Below, piece by piece: positions 1-7,361 of a stretch of 31,049 bases of DNA. Source of the DNA: a virus; IMG/VR virus record IMGVR_UViG_3300028384_000937, positions 1 to 31,049 of that record. One strand, 5' to 3'. A program made the position numbers and the translations under genes. The notes beneath the pieces were generated by a model that saw only the letters and a program-made list of their open reading frames with translations, ran no database searches and had not been told where the DNA came from. Positions within the stretch are counted from its first letter, which is position 1. The number at the start of each line of letters is the position of its first letter.

Positions 1-1
1 T

Positions 2-634
2 CGTATGCCTGCTCCGTTGGCTAACCGTTTTGTTCACTTAGAACTTGCAGTCAACTTTGATGATTGGTTTGACTGGGCTGTTACTAATAACATTCATCAA
101 GATGTTGTTGGTTTCCTTACATTTAGTAAGAAAGATTTATACGATTTCGATCCTAAATCGCCTTCACGTTCTTTTGCAACGCCTCGTTCTTGGTCGTTTG
201 TTTCAGAGCTAATTGAAGACGAGTTAGACGAAAATACCACTACTGATCTAGTTAGTGGTTCAGTTGGCGAAGGCCTGGCTGTCAAATTTATGGCGCACCG
301 CAAGGTAGCGGCAAGTATGCCTAACCCAACTGACATTTTGGCAGGTAAGGTAAAAGAGATGACTGGTAAAGAAATCAGTGCTATGTATTCCCTTACTGTG
401 TCTCTTTGCTACGAACTAAAAGAAGCGTGTGATGCAGGCGACAAGAAGTTCGATGACAAAGTAAATAACTTCCTGCGGTTTGCAATGGATAACTTCGAAA
501 CAGAACTAGTGGTTATGGGTATTAAACTTGCAATCACTCAATATCAATTGCCAGTTGATCCAGACGAAATTGAATGTTTTGATGAATTCCATGACCGTTA
601 TGGCAAGTATATTACGGCTGCACAAAATGCATAA
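2..634 (+). CDS. MoxR-type AAA+ ATPase, C-terminal part (5' truncated)
   Basis: The frame is open to the left edge, so the ATG at 5 is internal and about 210 C-terminal residues are present. The beginning, MPAPLANRFVHLEL, is the conserved stretch just after the ATPase core in MoxR/RavA-like AAA+ proteins (the PLxxRF arginine-containing segment). It is followed by an all-helical lid with the typical TPRSWSFVSEL segment at about residues 60-70. Walker A and B lie off the window. The next gene encodes an HExxH/VWA-domain protein, and AAA+ ATPase plus VWA protein is a classical pair in which the ATPase remodels targets selected by the VWA partner. The gene ends at a hairpin terminator. The family call is firm; the substrate is unknown. 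Confidence 0.85.
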   Translation, partial: RMPAPLANRFVHLELAVNFDDWFDWAVTNNIHQDVVGFLTFSKKDLYDFDPKSPSRSFATPRSWSFVSELIEDELDENTTTDLVSGSVGEGLAVKFMAHRKVAASMPNPTDILAGKVKEMTGKEISAMYSLTVSLCYELKEACDAGDKKFDDKVNNFLRFAMDNFETELVVMGIKLAITQYQLPVDPDEIECFDEFHDRYGKYITAAQNA

Positions 635-638
635 CCAA

Positions 639-668
639 AGAAAGTGGGTCATTTTTGGCCCACTTTCT
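639..668 (+). terminator. Hairpin terminator after the AAA+ ATPase gene
   Basis: AGAAAGTGGG (639-648) pairs perfectly with CCCACTTTCT (659-668). A C-G and a T-G pair can extend the stem to 12 bp around an AT-rich loop. The T-tract after it is weak (interrupted by C, G and A), so termination may be partial. It starts 5 bp after the ATPase stop codon and lies directly before the promoter at 670-698. Confidence 0.7.
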
Positions 669-669
669 C

Positions 670-698
670 TTGACTTTTCATGTAAATATTGCTATTAT
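670..698 (+). promoter_or_regulatory. Sigma70-type promoter for the VWA-protein gene
   Basis: The -35 TTGACT (670-675) and -10 TATTAT (693-698) are separated by 17 bp. The start codon at 730 follows a leader of about 25 nt containing AGAGGG as ribosome binding site. The promoter sits immediately after the terminator at 639-668, so the ATPase and VWA genes can be transcribed separately despite being a functional pair. Confidence 0.7.
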
Positions 699-729
699 AG
701 TAATATAAATTAACAGAGGGACATTAACA

Positions 730-2058
730 ATGGCAGCAAAAGATACCGCAAGCAAACTAAAGAATTGGACTCCAGACCCAAGTATTTCGCCAGAACAGTT
801 AGAAGTAATGCGTGTTGAAGTATATGATCGCATTGTTGTCGCACGTATCGGACTGCTATTACGTCATCCGTTCTTTGGTAACATGGCTACACGTTTAAAG
901 ATCTTAGCAGCCGACGATTGGTTGCCCACAGCCGCCGTAGACGGACGCAATCTTTATTATAATACACAGTTCTTTAATGCAATGGATAATAAAGAGATTG
1001 AGTTTGTTATTGCACATGAAATTCTACATATGGTATTTGATCACCTAGGACGTCGAGGCGACCGCAATCCTATGTTGTATAACATTGCCGCAGATTATAA
1101 AGTAAACAATTTACTTGTACGTGATCGTATTGGTAATAAGCCTAGTATTGTAGACTGTTTCCAAGACTTTCAATACGATGCAGATACGTCTGAAGAAATT
1201 TACGATAAGCTATTTGAAGAAGCAAAAGAACGTGGTAAAGAATTACAAGAACTGCTCGACGAACTAGACAAAGAAGGCGAAATGCTAGACGAGCATTTAG
1301 ATGGCGACGGTGATGGTGAGAGCGAAGATGGCGAAGAAGAAAAAGACTCTAACGGCAACAATGTAAGCAAGAAGCGTCCTAAGTATTCCAAAGAAGAATT
1401 AAAAAAAATCAAAGACGAAATTAAAGAAAACATGCTATCAGCGGCACAAACCGCAGGAGCAGGTAATGTTCCTGCAGGCGTTGCACGTATGATCAAAGAG
1501 CTTACTGAGCCTAAAATGAACTGGCGTGAACTACTTCGTCAACAAATTCAGAGTACTATTAAAAGCGATTTTACATTTAGCCGCCCTAATCGCAAGGGTT
1601 GGCAAAGTGGTGCAATACTTCCAGGTATGAATTTTGATGAAACTATTGACGTTGCTATTGCACTTGATATGTCAGGTTCTATTGGTAGCGAGCAAGCAAA
1701 AGATTTCTTAGGAGAGATCAAAGGTATTATGGAGGAATACAAAGACTACAATATTAAATTGTGGTGCTTTGATACTGACGTATACAATGAGCAAGACTTT
1801 ACAGCAGACGGTGGCGAAGACTTACTAGATTACGAAATCTACGGTGGCGGCGGCACTGACTTTATGGTGAACTGGACATATATGCACGATAATGATATTC
1901 AGCCTAAGAAGTTTATTATGTTTACAGATGGTTATGCTTGGGATAGCTGGGGTGAAGAAGACTACTGCGATACAGTATTTGTCATTCACAGTAATCATAA
2001 TAAAAACATTCAAGCGCCGTTTGGCATCACAGCACACTATGAGGATGCACATGCATAG
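730..2058 (+). CDS. HExxH metallopeptidase-like / VWA-domain protein (DUF2201 type)
   Basis: The protein has 442 residues. The N-terminal part carries a zinc-metallopeptidase-type HEILH at 96-100, as in the DUF2201 N-terminal domain. A strongly acidic, lysine-rich low-complexity linker covers roughly residues 170-230. The C-terminal part is a von Willebrand factor A fold with the MIDAS motif DMSGS (D313, S315, S317), a Gly-rich GGGGTD loop near 373-378 and FTDG at 398-401. In this family the VWA domain binds a divalent metal and a target, and the MoxR ATPase encoded just upstream acts on it. The ATG is preceded by AGAGGG. Whether the HExxH site is an active protease is not shown by sequence. 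Confidence 0.85.
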   Translation: MAAKDTASKLKNWTPDPSISPEQLEVMRVEVYDRIVVARIGLLLRHPFFGNMATRLKILAADDWLPTAAVDGRNLYYNTQFFNAMDNKEIEFVIAHEILHMVFDHLGRRGDRNPMLYNIAADYKVNNLLVRDRIGNKPSIVDCFQDFQYDADTSEEIYDKLFEEAKERGKELQELLDELDKEGEMLDEHLDGDGDGESEDGEEEKDSNGNNVSKKRPKYSKEELKKIKDEIKENMLSAAQTAGAGNVPAGVARMIKELTEPKMNWRELLRQQIQSTIKSDFTFSRPNRKGWQSGAILPGMNFDETIDVAIALDMSGSIGSEQAKDFLGEIKGIMEEYKDYNIKLWCFDTDVYNEQDFTADGGEDLLDYEIYGGGGTDFMVNWTYMHDNDIQPKKFIMFTDGYAWDSWGEEDYCDTVFVIHSNHNKNIQAPFGITAHYEDAHA

Positions 2059-2332
2059 TTTAAAGGACCCTAATCCTTTAAATTTATTTAAAATTCGACA
2101 GCTCAAAAAGCCTCCGGTGCATTTTGAGTATATCGTTATACCTATGCTTTATAATTTTGAAACTGCAATAAAACAGTGGATAGATAACAATATGAAGCAT
2201 AGGTATTATATAGGAAAAACAGTCGGACTTGACAGTAACGATAAGGTAAGTGTTCTTTTACGTATCGGATTTGAAGAACCTAAAGAACTATCTTATTTCA
2301 CTTTGGCATGTCCGCATTTAAAATACAAGTAA
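2051..2332 (+). CDS. Small conserved-phage-type protein of unknown function
   Basis: The protein has 93 residues and starts at the second ATG of ATGCACATGCATAG. GAGG at 2041-2044 lies 6 nt before this ATG, whereas the first ATG would leave no spacing. It overlaps the end of the VWA gene by 8 nt, indicating translational coupling. The N-terminus is basic. A mid segment (FETAIKQWIDNNMKHRYYIGK) looks like an amphipathic helix followed by a beta-hairpin. I see no catalytic motif, signal peptide or membrane segment. Its place between the VWA gene and small virion-type genes matches short conserved proteins of marine T4-like phages, but no function can be assigned. Confidence 0.7.
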   Translation: MHSLKDPNPLNLFKIRQLKKPPVHFEYIVIPMLYNFETAIKQWIDNNMKHRYYIGKTVGLDSNDKVSVLLRIGFEEPKELSYFTLACPHLKYK

Positions 2333-2335
2333 ATA
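2328..2335 (+). promoter_or_regulatory. Putative T4-type late promoter octamer AGTAAATA
   Basis: AGTAAATA resembles the T4 late consensus TATAAATA and the NATAAATA reported for marine T4-like phages. It overlaps the stop codon of the preceding gene and lies 30 nt before the ATG at 2366, leaving room for the strong ribosome binding site AAGGAGA at 2351-2357. One of seven similar octamers in the window. Confidence 0.45.
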
Positions 2336-2365
2336 TATACGTACTTTACAAAGGAGATACAATAA

Positions 2366-2602
2366 ATGTCTGAGCAAACCAATACCGAGGCACAACCAGA
2401 AGTACAAAAAGGTGCAGAACTAACCGTTCAGGATCTAGGATCAATTAAACAAATTATTGATGTAGCTAGTCAGCGCGGTGCATTCAAACCCAATGAAATG
2501 ATGACTGTTGGCCAGGTTTATAATAAATTAGAAGCGTTCTTAGGTGCAGTTCAAAAGCAACAAGCAGAAGCTGAAGCAGCACCAGCAGAAGGCGGAGAAT
2601 AG
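2366..2602 (+). CDS. Small conserved marine T4-like phage protein
   Basis: The protein has 78 residues, a strong ribosome binding site (AAGGAGA, 8 nt spacing) and an unambiguous ATG. The N-terminal about 20 residues are acidic and Gln-rich. The core (LTVQDLGSIKQIIDVASQRG, then FKPNEMMTVGQVYNKLEAFL) is two predicted helices, and the tail is Ala/Glu-rich. I recognise this core as a type common in marine T4-like myoviruses, where it sits beside structural genes; this is from memory, not a search. The high expression signals and late-type octamer upstream would suit a virion or assembly component. No enzymatic motif is visible. Confidence 0.75.
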   Translation: MSEQTNTEAQPEVQKGAELTVQDLGSIKQIIDVASQRGAFKPNEMMTVGQVYNKLEAFLGAVQKQQAEAEAAPAEGGE

Positions 2603-2612
2603 GAGAAGCATT

Positions 2613-3239
2613 ATGGCTTTAAAACATGTAGGACGTATGGTCCGAAATCAACGAAAAGTAGTTGTTGCTTATCGTACAATTCCAGGTGATGCTACAAGTT
2701 GTGTAGTAGTTACTACTGAGAATTTAATGGCAGACGAACACGACTCGCTTATGCGTTTAGTCGAATCTAATGCAGGTCAAACTGCTGAAGAATTAGGTCT
2801 TGCTATGGCACGAGCTGTTTTACCTGATGGTAGAAATATGTTAGCAGCATTCCATACCACAGGAAAGATGGTCAAGGCAGGTACAAAAGATGTAGAAATG
2901 ATGCCTGATAATAAAACTGTAATTAATCTTGCTGAACTAAACAAGATGATTGCAGACCAAAAAGGTGTATCAATCGACGATCTTGCAGTAAAGGATAATA
3001 CAGCGGCACCTCAAAATAAGATTGATGTGAATCCACAAGTAGATGAAGATGTGCAAGAATTAGCAACTGCTCAACCTTTACAAGCAAGTGAAAATGAAGT
3101 ATTAACAGACGAGCAACTGGCAGCTCAATATCGGTCTCAAGCTGATGCTATGTTCAAAGAAGCCAAGAAACTTAGAGAACAGGCAGAAAGTCTGGCTCCT
3201 ACTAAGCGCAAGACTAAGAAGACCGAAGAGAGTGTCTAA
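2613..3239 (+). CDS. Conserved T4-like marine phage protein, possible structural component
   Basis: The protein has 208 residues. The start at 2613 is chosen because AGGAG (2601-2605, overlapping the previous stop) precedes it by 7 nt; a longer frame beginning at 2544 would overlap the previous gene and has no such site. The N-terminal about 120 residues (MALKHVGRMVRNQRKVVVAY...) resemble a conserved protein of cyanophages and pelagiphages. The C-terminal third is a charged helix (AQYRSQADAMFKEAKKLREQ, then a Lys-rich end) that may form a coiled coil. It is coupled to the next gene by an 8-nt overlap. I infer a virion or assembly role from neighbours and codon-rich expression signals; this is not proved. 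Confidence 0.75.
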   Translation: MALKHVGRMVRNQRKVVVAYRTIPGDATSCVVVTTENLMADEHDSLMRLVESNAGQTAEELGLAMARAVLPDGRNMLAAFHTTGKMVKAGTKDVEMMPDNKTVINLAELNKMIADQKGVSIDDLAVKDNTAAPQNKIDVNPQVDEDVQELATAQPLQASENEVLTDEQLAAQYRSQADAMFKEAKKLREQAESLAPTKRKTKKTEESV

Positions 3240-3555
3240 GAAAAAATCTGACCCTTTACTACCGCCCGATGTTGTTGACTCCTGGCCCGAAGTGTTTGAG
3301 CACATTGATATAGATGTAGTACCTCTAGAGTACTTACATACAGTCCGTGTTGAATTCGCTGACGGCAAGGTTTGGGATATTGACATTGCTAAAAGTGTTC
3401 AAAAAAGTTCTGAAGAAGGTTTAGAAAGAACCCTTGACGAACTATTTGAACAATATCAAGATGTTATTGTAAATGTAGACTTTAGATTAGATACTCAAAG
3501 ATTAAAGCGAGATATCACAAAAAGAACTGCTCTTTTTATGAAAAAGAGACAGTAG
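3232..3555 (+). CDS. Small conserved T4-like phage protein (GTG start)
   Basis: The protein has 107 residues if started at GTG 3232, which overlaps the previous stop by 8 nt and is preceded by the purine-rich GAAGAG. An upstream ATG in the same frame (3145) would overlap the previous gene by 95 nt and is less likely. The sequence begins with a basic MSKKKSDP stretch and contains DSWPEVFEHIDIDVVPLEYL, then a predicted beta-strand pair (VRVEFADGKVWDIDI) and a basic C-terminal helix. This layout is typical of a conserved cyanophage-type gene located just before tail-fibre genes. The function is unknown. Confidence 0.7.
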   Translation: MSKKKSDPLLPPDVVDSWPEVFEHIDIDVVPLEYLHTVRVEFADGKVWDIDIAKSVQKSSEEGLERTLDELFEQYQDVIVNVDFRLDTQRLKRDITKRTALFMKKRQ

Positions 3556-3572
3556 TAGCTTTGGCAGAAAAA

Positions 3573-3580
3573 GATAAATA
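3573..3580 (+). promoter_or_regulatory. Late promoter octamer GATAAATA for the fibre gene
   Basis: GATAAATA fits the NATAAATA late consensus of marine T4-like phages. It lies 34 nt before the ATG at 3615, in the only intergenic space between the small phage genes and the fibre gene, with AGGAG (3602-3606) between. A structural gene driven by a late promoter is what is expected. Confidence 0.65.
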
Positions 3581-3614
3581 CTTAGTAGGAACAACGATAC
3601 CAGGAGTATTATAA

Positions 3615-4790
3615 ATGGCGCTTAGAATTAGACGTGGACCGGACGCAGACAGGCAAACGATTGTGCCTGATCAAGGCGAACTTATCTATGTTACAGATAC
3701 AAATAAACTTTATGTAGGTGATGGAGCAACACAAGGTGGTGTTCTAATAGGACCTCAGTCACAGACCGACTTTGATGTTGTTAATGATACAACACCACAG
3801 TTAGGTGGTAACTTAGATTTAAATGGTAATGATATTACCGGTGCAGGTAATATTAATATTGACGGAACAATTACTGCTACTGGTGCAGTTAACCTTGGCG
3901 ACAACGCAGGCGGTGATACACTAAATGTTGGCGCACTTATTACTAGTTCTTTACGCCCTTCTACAGCAAATGCATACGACTTAGGTACACGAAATAGACC
4001 ATGGGCTAATGCCTACATTAGAGATATTGTTGCAGACGAAACAATTGAAGCAAACAATATTACTGTAAAAGAAAATATCGTAAGTGAAAATAGCACTGTA
4101 ATTTATAATGGTGCAACAGACTCGCTTTCAGTAACAAATATTGATGCTTCTGAAGTTACAGCTGATTTGGTTGGTTCAGTATTTATGGACGACAGTACAA
4201 CTAAACTAGTTGATGCTATTAACGGTTCGTTTTCTACTAGAGGTGGTTTAGTCTTAGAAAGACAAGAAATTATTAGTCCGGATCAAGGTAACCAAACAAT
4301 TGACTTTAAAGCATCAACTATTAACGTTTCTTCCTACGGACTAGCAGGCGATGTGTTTAGTTCTTCACTATTTGTATTAAATGGTTCAAGAGGTCTTTCT
4401 CCAGAAGCAGGTTCACAACAAGATGTACAGACCGGAGACTATATTGGTGCATTAGCAATGACTGGTAGAGATAATGGATCACTTGAAGCAAAAGTAGGTG
4501 TTGCTGCACAAATCGATACACAAACAGGTACTGCAACATTACCAGGTAAGTTTGTTCTACTAGGCGAAAACTTTGACGGTAATATTGTTCCACAATTTGA
4601 AGTTAACTCTAGAGGTGTTGCAAGCGCAACAGGTGCAATGAAAATGACAACTTATGCAAACGATGCAGCAAGAGATGCAGGAATTCCAACACCAGAAGCA
4701 GGTATGGTAATCTTTAATCAAAGAGATGACAGTACAGGTGTACCACAGTTCCAAGGTTATGACGGAACTGCTTGGTTAGATCTTCATTAA
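3615..4790 (+). CDS. Tail-fibre-like / phage structural protein
   Basis: The protein has 391 residues. The first about 50 residues (MALRIRRGPDADRQ..., then GELIYVTDTNKLYVGDG) are the short N-terminal domain shared by many phage fibre, hyaluronidase-type and tropism-determinant proteins. The middle is Asn/Gly/Thr-rich beta-structure with TPQLGGNLDLNGNDITGAG and SSLRPSTANAYDLGTRNRPW, both frequent in fibres of marine T4-like phages. The C-terminus has GMVIFNQRDDSTGVPQFQGY, a receptor-binding or trimer-end type segment. AGGAG lies 8 nt before the ATG, and a late octamer and a terminator flank the gene, so it forms a single-gene unit. There is no visible chaperone or peptidase domain. Which host receptor it binds is unknown. 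Confidence 0.85.
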   Translation: MALRIRRGPDADRQTIVPDQGELIYVTDTNKLYVGDGATQGGVLIGPQSQTDFDVVNDTTPQLGGNLDLNGNDITGAGNINIDGTITATGAVNLGDNAGGDTLNVGALITSSLRPSTANAYDLGTRNRPWANAYIRDIVADETIEANNITVKENIVSENSTVIYNGATDSLSVTNIDASEVTADLVGSVFMDDSTTKLVDAINGSFSTRGGLVLERQEIISPDQGNQTIDFKASTINVSSYGLAGDVFSSSLFVLNGSRGLSPEAGSQQDVQTGDYIGALAMTGRDNGSLEAKVGVAAQIDTQTGTATLPGKFVLLGENFDGNIVPQFEVNSRGVASATGAMKMTTYANDAARDAGIPTPEAGMVIFNQRDDSTGVPQFQGYDGTAWLDLH

Positions 4791-4810
4791 TCATATTACA
4801 CTAAACCTAG

Positions 4811-4847
4811 AGCATCTGTAGATAAGTATTTTTACAGGTGCTTTTTT
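4811..4847 (+). terminator. Rho-independent terminator after the fibre gene, with a late octamer in its loop
   Basis: AGCATCTGTA (4811-4820) pairs with TACAGGTGCT (4833-4842) with one T-G wobble, followed by a run of six T's (4842-4847). The next ATG (4848) follows the T-run directly, and the only ribosome-binding-like bases for that gene (CAGG) lie inside the 3' arm. The loop holds GATAAGTA (4821-4828), a late-promoter-like octamer. Confidence 0.85.
4821..4828 (+). promoter_or_regulatory. Late-promoter-like octamer GATAAGTA inside the terminator loop
   Basis: The same octamer occurs at 7348-7341 on the minus strand immediately before a gene. Transcription from here would start within the 3' arm of the hairpin, giving an mRNA for the gene at 4848 that lacks the 5' arm and so cannot form the terminator. 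Weak alone, but supported by the other copies. Confidence 0.45.
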
Positions 4848-5402
4848 ATGACTAGACAAATATTTCAAAAATACAAAAACGGTATACTAGGTCCTGCAAA
4901 TGCAGTGTACAACGGTTACTTTGATCAAAGCAAATTTTATATGCAATTCTCAGATCAATTTTGGTTTGAACGTGAATTAGTCGGATTAGATTTAATTAAA
5001 AATAAGCATTACTCTCCCGAAATAATATCTATCGATAGTACACAAAATGAAATAACTTTTATTTGGGGAGAAAGTTTAAATCATGCATTAGAGCACGGTA
5101 CTGCTCCAACTGATTATAAAGAGCAAGTAAAAGCAATTCTTGATGATTTAGTTAATAGTAGCATCTATAAAATAAACACCTATCCGTGGACATTCTTTGT
5201 ACTAAACAATAAAATAAAAATTATGGATACTTATGCGTGTACAACTGAAGACGAGAACATACCCTATAGTTTAGTTGAAAACATTATTAATGATAGCAAC
5301 AGATTTATTTTTAAAGACGATATACTAGATGTAAAAGCAACTTATCAAAAAACATTAGAATACGAAAAAGAATTTTGGCCCGAGGAGTTTTTAAATGGCT
5401 GA
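4848..5402 (+). CDS. Small kinase-fold-like protein (APH/LPS-kinase type), putative
   Basis: The protein has 184 residues. The layout recalls a minimal aminoglycoside-phosphotransferase or lipopolysaccharide-kinase fold. An FERELVGLDLI segment resembles the Glu-containing helix C, ITFIWGESLNHAL a hinge, and a catalytic-loop-like stretch, INTYPWTFFVLNNKIKIMDT, ends in a DTY that replaces DFG. No clear Gly-rich loop and no HxD catalytic Asp are visible, so activity is uncertain and it may be a pseudokinase. The gene overlaps the next (oxygenase) gene by 8 nt and begins right after a terminator. A second kinase-like protein lies at 9239-9919. The fold call is inference from motif order. Confidence 0.45.
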   Translation: MTRQIFQKYKNGILGPANAVYNGYFDQSKFYMQFSDQFWFERELVGLDLIKNKHYSPEIISIDSTQNEITFIWGESLNHALEHGTAPTDYKEQVKAILDDLVNSSIYKINTYPWTFFVLNNKIKIMDTYACTTEDENIPYSLVENIINDSNRFIFKDDILDVKATYQKTLEYEKEFWPEEFLNG

Positions 5403-5940
5403 GTACATTGGCATATGTAATACTATAGATTGGAATACGCTAATAGCAGATATCGAAACACAAGTAGCTGCATACATAGGTCCAAGACACGATGTAGGAA
5501 TGGACGTACCTGGTATTGAAGAAGTAGGTGGTCCTTTACGTGCAGCAGGATACAAAATGGACCACGAAGGCGGCAATATGCGTTGGGATATGCTGTTACC
5601 CGGCGAACAGTTTGACGAGTCCATTGCAGAAAAGTTTTGTGAGTTTGTAGGAATGGACAGTTATATCAACTGTTGGATAAGTCGTGTAAAGCCGGGAGAT
5701 GTTGCTCCTTGGCACTGGGACGTTACTGATGACGAAAAAACACTAGAAGCAGGAAAACCTCTAAAACGTTTTCACTGCCATGTAAGCGGACCAGAAGACG
5801 GTCATACTATTATAGTTGGCGATACATGTTTATACAAGCAACCACAAGGTGCAGTGTGGCAATGGCCAGATCGTAAAAGTTGGCATGCAGGTGCTAATGC
5901 TGGATTAACATCTAAGTATCTATTTAATATCTGGGGATAA
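5395..5940 (+). CDS. Asp/Asn beta-hydroxylase-like Fe(II)/2OG oxygenase
   Basis: The protein has 181 residues with ribosome binding site GAGGAG and ATG overlapping the upstream stop. The double-stranded beta-helix metal triad is visible: H107-x-D109 in APWHWDVTDD, and the distal H164 in KSWHAGANAG. A basic residue (K174) follows at the position used for 2-oxoglutarate binding. The spacing of about 55 residues between HxD and H is normal for the superfamily. Such enzymes use Fe(II), O2 and 2-oxoglutarate to hydroxylate peptide side chains or small molecules; the substrate here is unknown. It is followed after 1 bp by the SDR-like gene, so both are probably co-translated. One of four such oxygenases in 5.2 kb. 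Confidence 0.75.
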   Translation: MAEYIGICNTIDWNTLIADIETQVAAYIGPRHDVGMDVPGIEEVGGPLRAAGYKMDHEGGNMRWDMLLPGEQFDESIAEKFCEFVGMDSYINCWISRVKPGDVAPWHWDVTDDEKTLEAGKPLKRFHCHVSGPEDGHTIIVGDTCLYKQPQGAVWQWPDRKSWHAGANAGLTSKYLFNIWG

Positions 5941-5941
5941 T

Positions 5942-6529
5942 ATGCGAGCAGTAATAACAGGCGGTAGCTCAGAAACAGGACAAATTCTTATGGAGAATCT
6001 AGACCTTGACTGGATTCCTGTTGATAGAACACATGGGTATACCTTACCAGATAATGCAGACAAGTTAGTTGAGCTACTAAAAGATGCAGACTTATTTTTT
6101 AATGTAGCAAATCTAGGAACATTACAAAGTGACTTTTTAGCACTAGCATGGAATACATGGAATGATATACAGCCTACTACTCCAAAAAAAATAATTAACT
6201 TTGGTAGTCTTATAACAGAAATAGAAATGCAAACTACACTTGAACGAAATAATTTTACATATTTTGATCGTTCAAGAGAGCGTACAGATTACAAAGCAGA
6301 AAAATTATTATTACACAAAACACACGACGAATATAAACATCTACATTTACAAGGGTGGGCTAACGACTACATTATGCCGCAAACAATACTAATTAAATTT
6401 GGTAATATACTGTATAAAAATATTAGAAGTCAAGAACCATTTACTAGCGCAGAGCAACTTTTAGATGTAGTTGAATACGCTATAAATGCAAAAAGTTATA
6501 TTAGTGACTTTGAAGTTAGGTGGGATTAG
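5942..6529 (+). CDS. Short SDR-like NAD(P)-binding protein
   Basis: The protein has 195 residues, shorter than the usual about 250 of short-chain dehydrogenases. The N-terminus, VITGGSSETGQIL, matches the TGxxxGxG dinucleotide loop with one replaced glycine. FNVANLGT stands at the place of NNAG, S89 in NFGSL is a candidate catalytic Ser, and Y117-KAE-K121 is the YxxxK pair. The start follows GGGG by 4 nt. The C-terminal substrate-lid region is reduced. A dehydrogenase or epimerase on a sugar or other small molecule is plausible. It ends convergently with the minus-strand oxygenase gene in the shared 4-base TTAG. Confidence 0.7.
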   Translation: MRAVITGGSSETGQILMENLDLDWIPVDRTHGYTLPDNADKLVELLKDADLFFNVANLGTLQSDFLALAWNTWNDIQPTTPKKIINFGSLITEIEMQTTLERNNFTYFDRSRERTDYKAEKLLLHKTHDEYKHLHLQGWANDYIMPQTILIKFGNILYKNIRSQEPFTSAEQLLDVVEYAINAKSYISDFEVRWD

Positions 6530-7335
6530 TAACTATCTAATTTATCAATACCTAATGTTTTTCTAAATTCTTCTGTAAAAGTACAATCTATACGCAGACC
6601 GTATTCTTGTTCTTTAGAGTGTTCTCCGCCGTGCCAATCTTGGTCGTTCCAAAAAGCAGCGTTAGAATTTATGTAATGTTTATTCTGGGTGTCTGGATCC
6701 CATATATAGAATCCTCTTTTTGTGCGATAGCGAATATGTATAAATTCGTTATTGTGCGGAGTATATCCTTGATCATCTCCATCCTTTCCGTCTAAGTCTC
6801 TATGTTCAAAAGCATGGCCATCGTGCTCGCAATGAAAGAATATTACTCTACCTATACGATCAATAATATTTTCATCTATTAAATTTTCAATCCATTTTAC
6901 AACGCCAGGGAAATATTTTTGTTCTTCAGTACGTTCACGTTCTGCATTTCTTTGATCCCAGTCACCTTCATTCCAAAGGAAATAATATATATAAGGATCG
7001 TTTGCACCTAGTGTGCCTTTTAAATACCGTGTAAACAAATTACGCTGTTTATAATCTTTAAAGTCTTGTGGGAATATTTCTTGTCCATGAACTTTAATAG
7101 GATCGTCATCTGGAAGTGCCTGATACTCTGCAAATGCTTTATATATTGGTTTCCAGTTTAAAATATAACTCATGTCATCGAATTTAAAGCCCGGTGACAT
7201 CCATGTTCCTTCTTTTGCATATTCCCTTGCTTGTGCAAAACCTTTGCAAATTTCAGGATGCAAATTACGAAATCCTTCTACATCTATGTAAGGATCTAAG
7301 TTTATATAGGGTTTACTGCCAATTCCTTTAATCAT
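6526..7335 (-). CDS. Fe(II)/2OG-type double-stranded beta-helix oxygenase, putative
   Basis: The protein has 269 residues from ATG 7335. A longer frame would start at TTG 7350, but the late octamer GATAAGTA occupies 7348-7341, making 7335 the sensible start. A candidate triad is H178-x-D180 (FEHRDLDG) and H235 (DWHGGEHS), with R248 (YGLRIDC) as the 2-oxoglutarate contact. The spacing fits the superfamily. The N-terminal about 110 residues are helical and unassigned. No Shine-Dalgarno site is present. The gene is divergent from the beta-hydroxylase-like gene at 7362 with only 26 bp between the start codons. The substrate is unknown. Confidence 0.6.
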   Translation of the reverse strand: MIKGIGSKPYINLDPYIDVEGFRNLHPEICKGFAQAREYAKEGTWMSPGFKFDDMSYILNWKPIYKAFAEYQALPDDDPIKVHGQEIFPQDFKDYKQRNLFTRYLKGTLGANDPYIYYFLWNEGDWDQRNAERERTEEQKYFPGVVKWIENLIDENIIDRIGRVIFFHCEHDGHAFEHRDLDGKDGDDQGYTPHNNEFIHIRYRTKRGFYIWDPDTQNKHYINSNAAFWNDQDWHGGEHSKEQEYGLRIDCTFTEEFRKTLGIDKLDSY

Positions 7336-7340
7336 ACAAA

Positions 7341-7348
7341 TACTTATC
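7341..7348 (-). promoter_or_regulatory. Late octamer GATAAGTA, 5 nt before ATG 7335
   Basis: Read on the minus strand: GATAAGTA, then TTTGT, then ATG. The distance is the expected distance from a T4-type late -10 element to the first transcribed base, so the mRNA would begin at or next to the start codon. It abuts the plus-strand octamer at 7349-7356 with no base between. Confidence 0.65.
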
Positions 7349-7356
7349 AATAAATA
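7349..7356 (+). promoter_or_regulatory. Late octamer AATAAATA, 5 nt before ATG 7362
   Basis: AATAAATA, then ATTTT, then ATG. This matches NATAAATA exactly. There is no Shine-Dalgarno sequence, so the transcript is predicted to be leaderless. It is back to back with the minus-strand octamer at 7341-7348. Confidence 0.7.
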
Positions 7357-7361
7357 ATTTT

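Noticed and set aside
635-729. tRNA or small RNA gene in the largest intergenic gap
   Set aside because: The gap is filled by a terminator hairpin, a sigma70 promoter and a leader; no cloverleaf can be drawn.
1200-1496. Ser-rich minus-strand frame inside the VWA gene
   Set aside because: It is the antisense of the acidic Glu/Asp/Lys linker; poly-Ser is the expected reverse reading and there is no start signal.
4357-4754. Minus-strand frames within the tail-fibre gene
   Set aside because: They lie wholly inside a well-supported structural gene, lack ribosome binding sites and have low-complexity composition.
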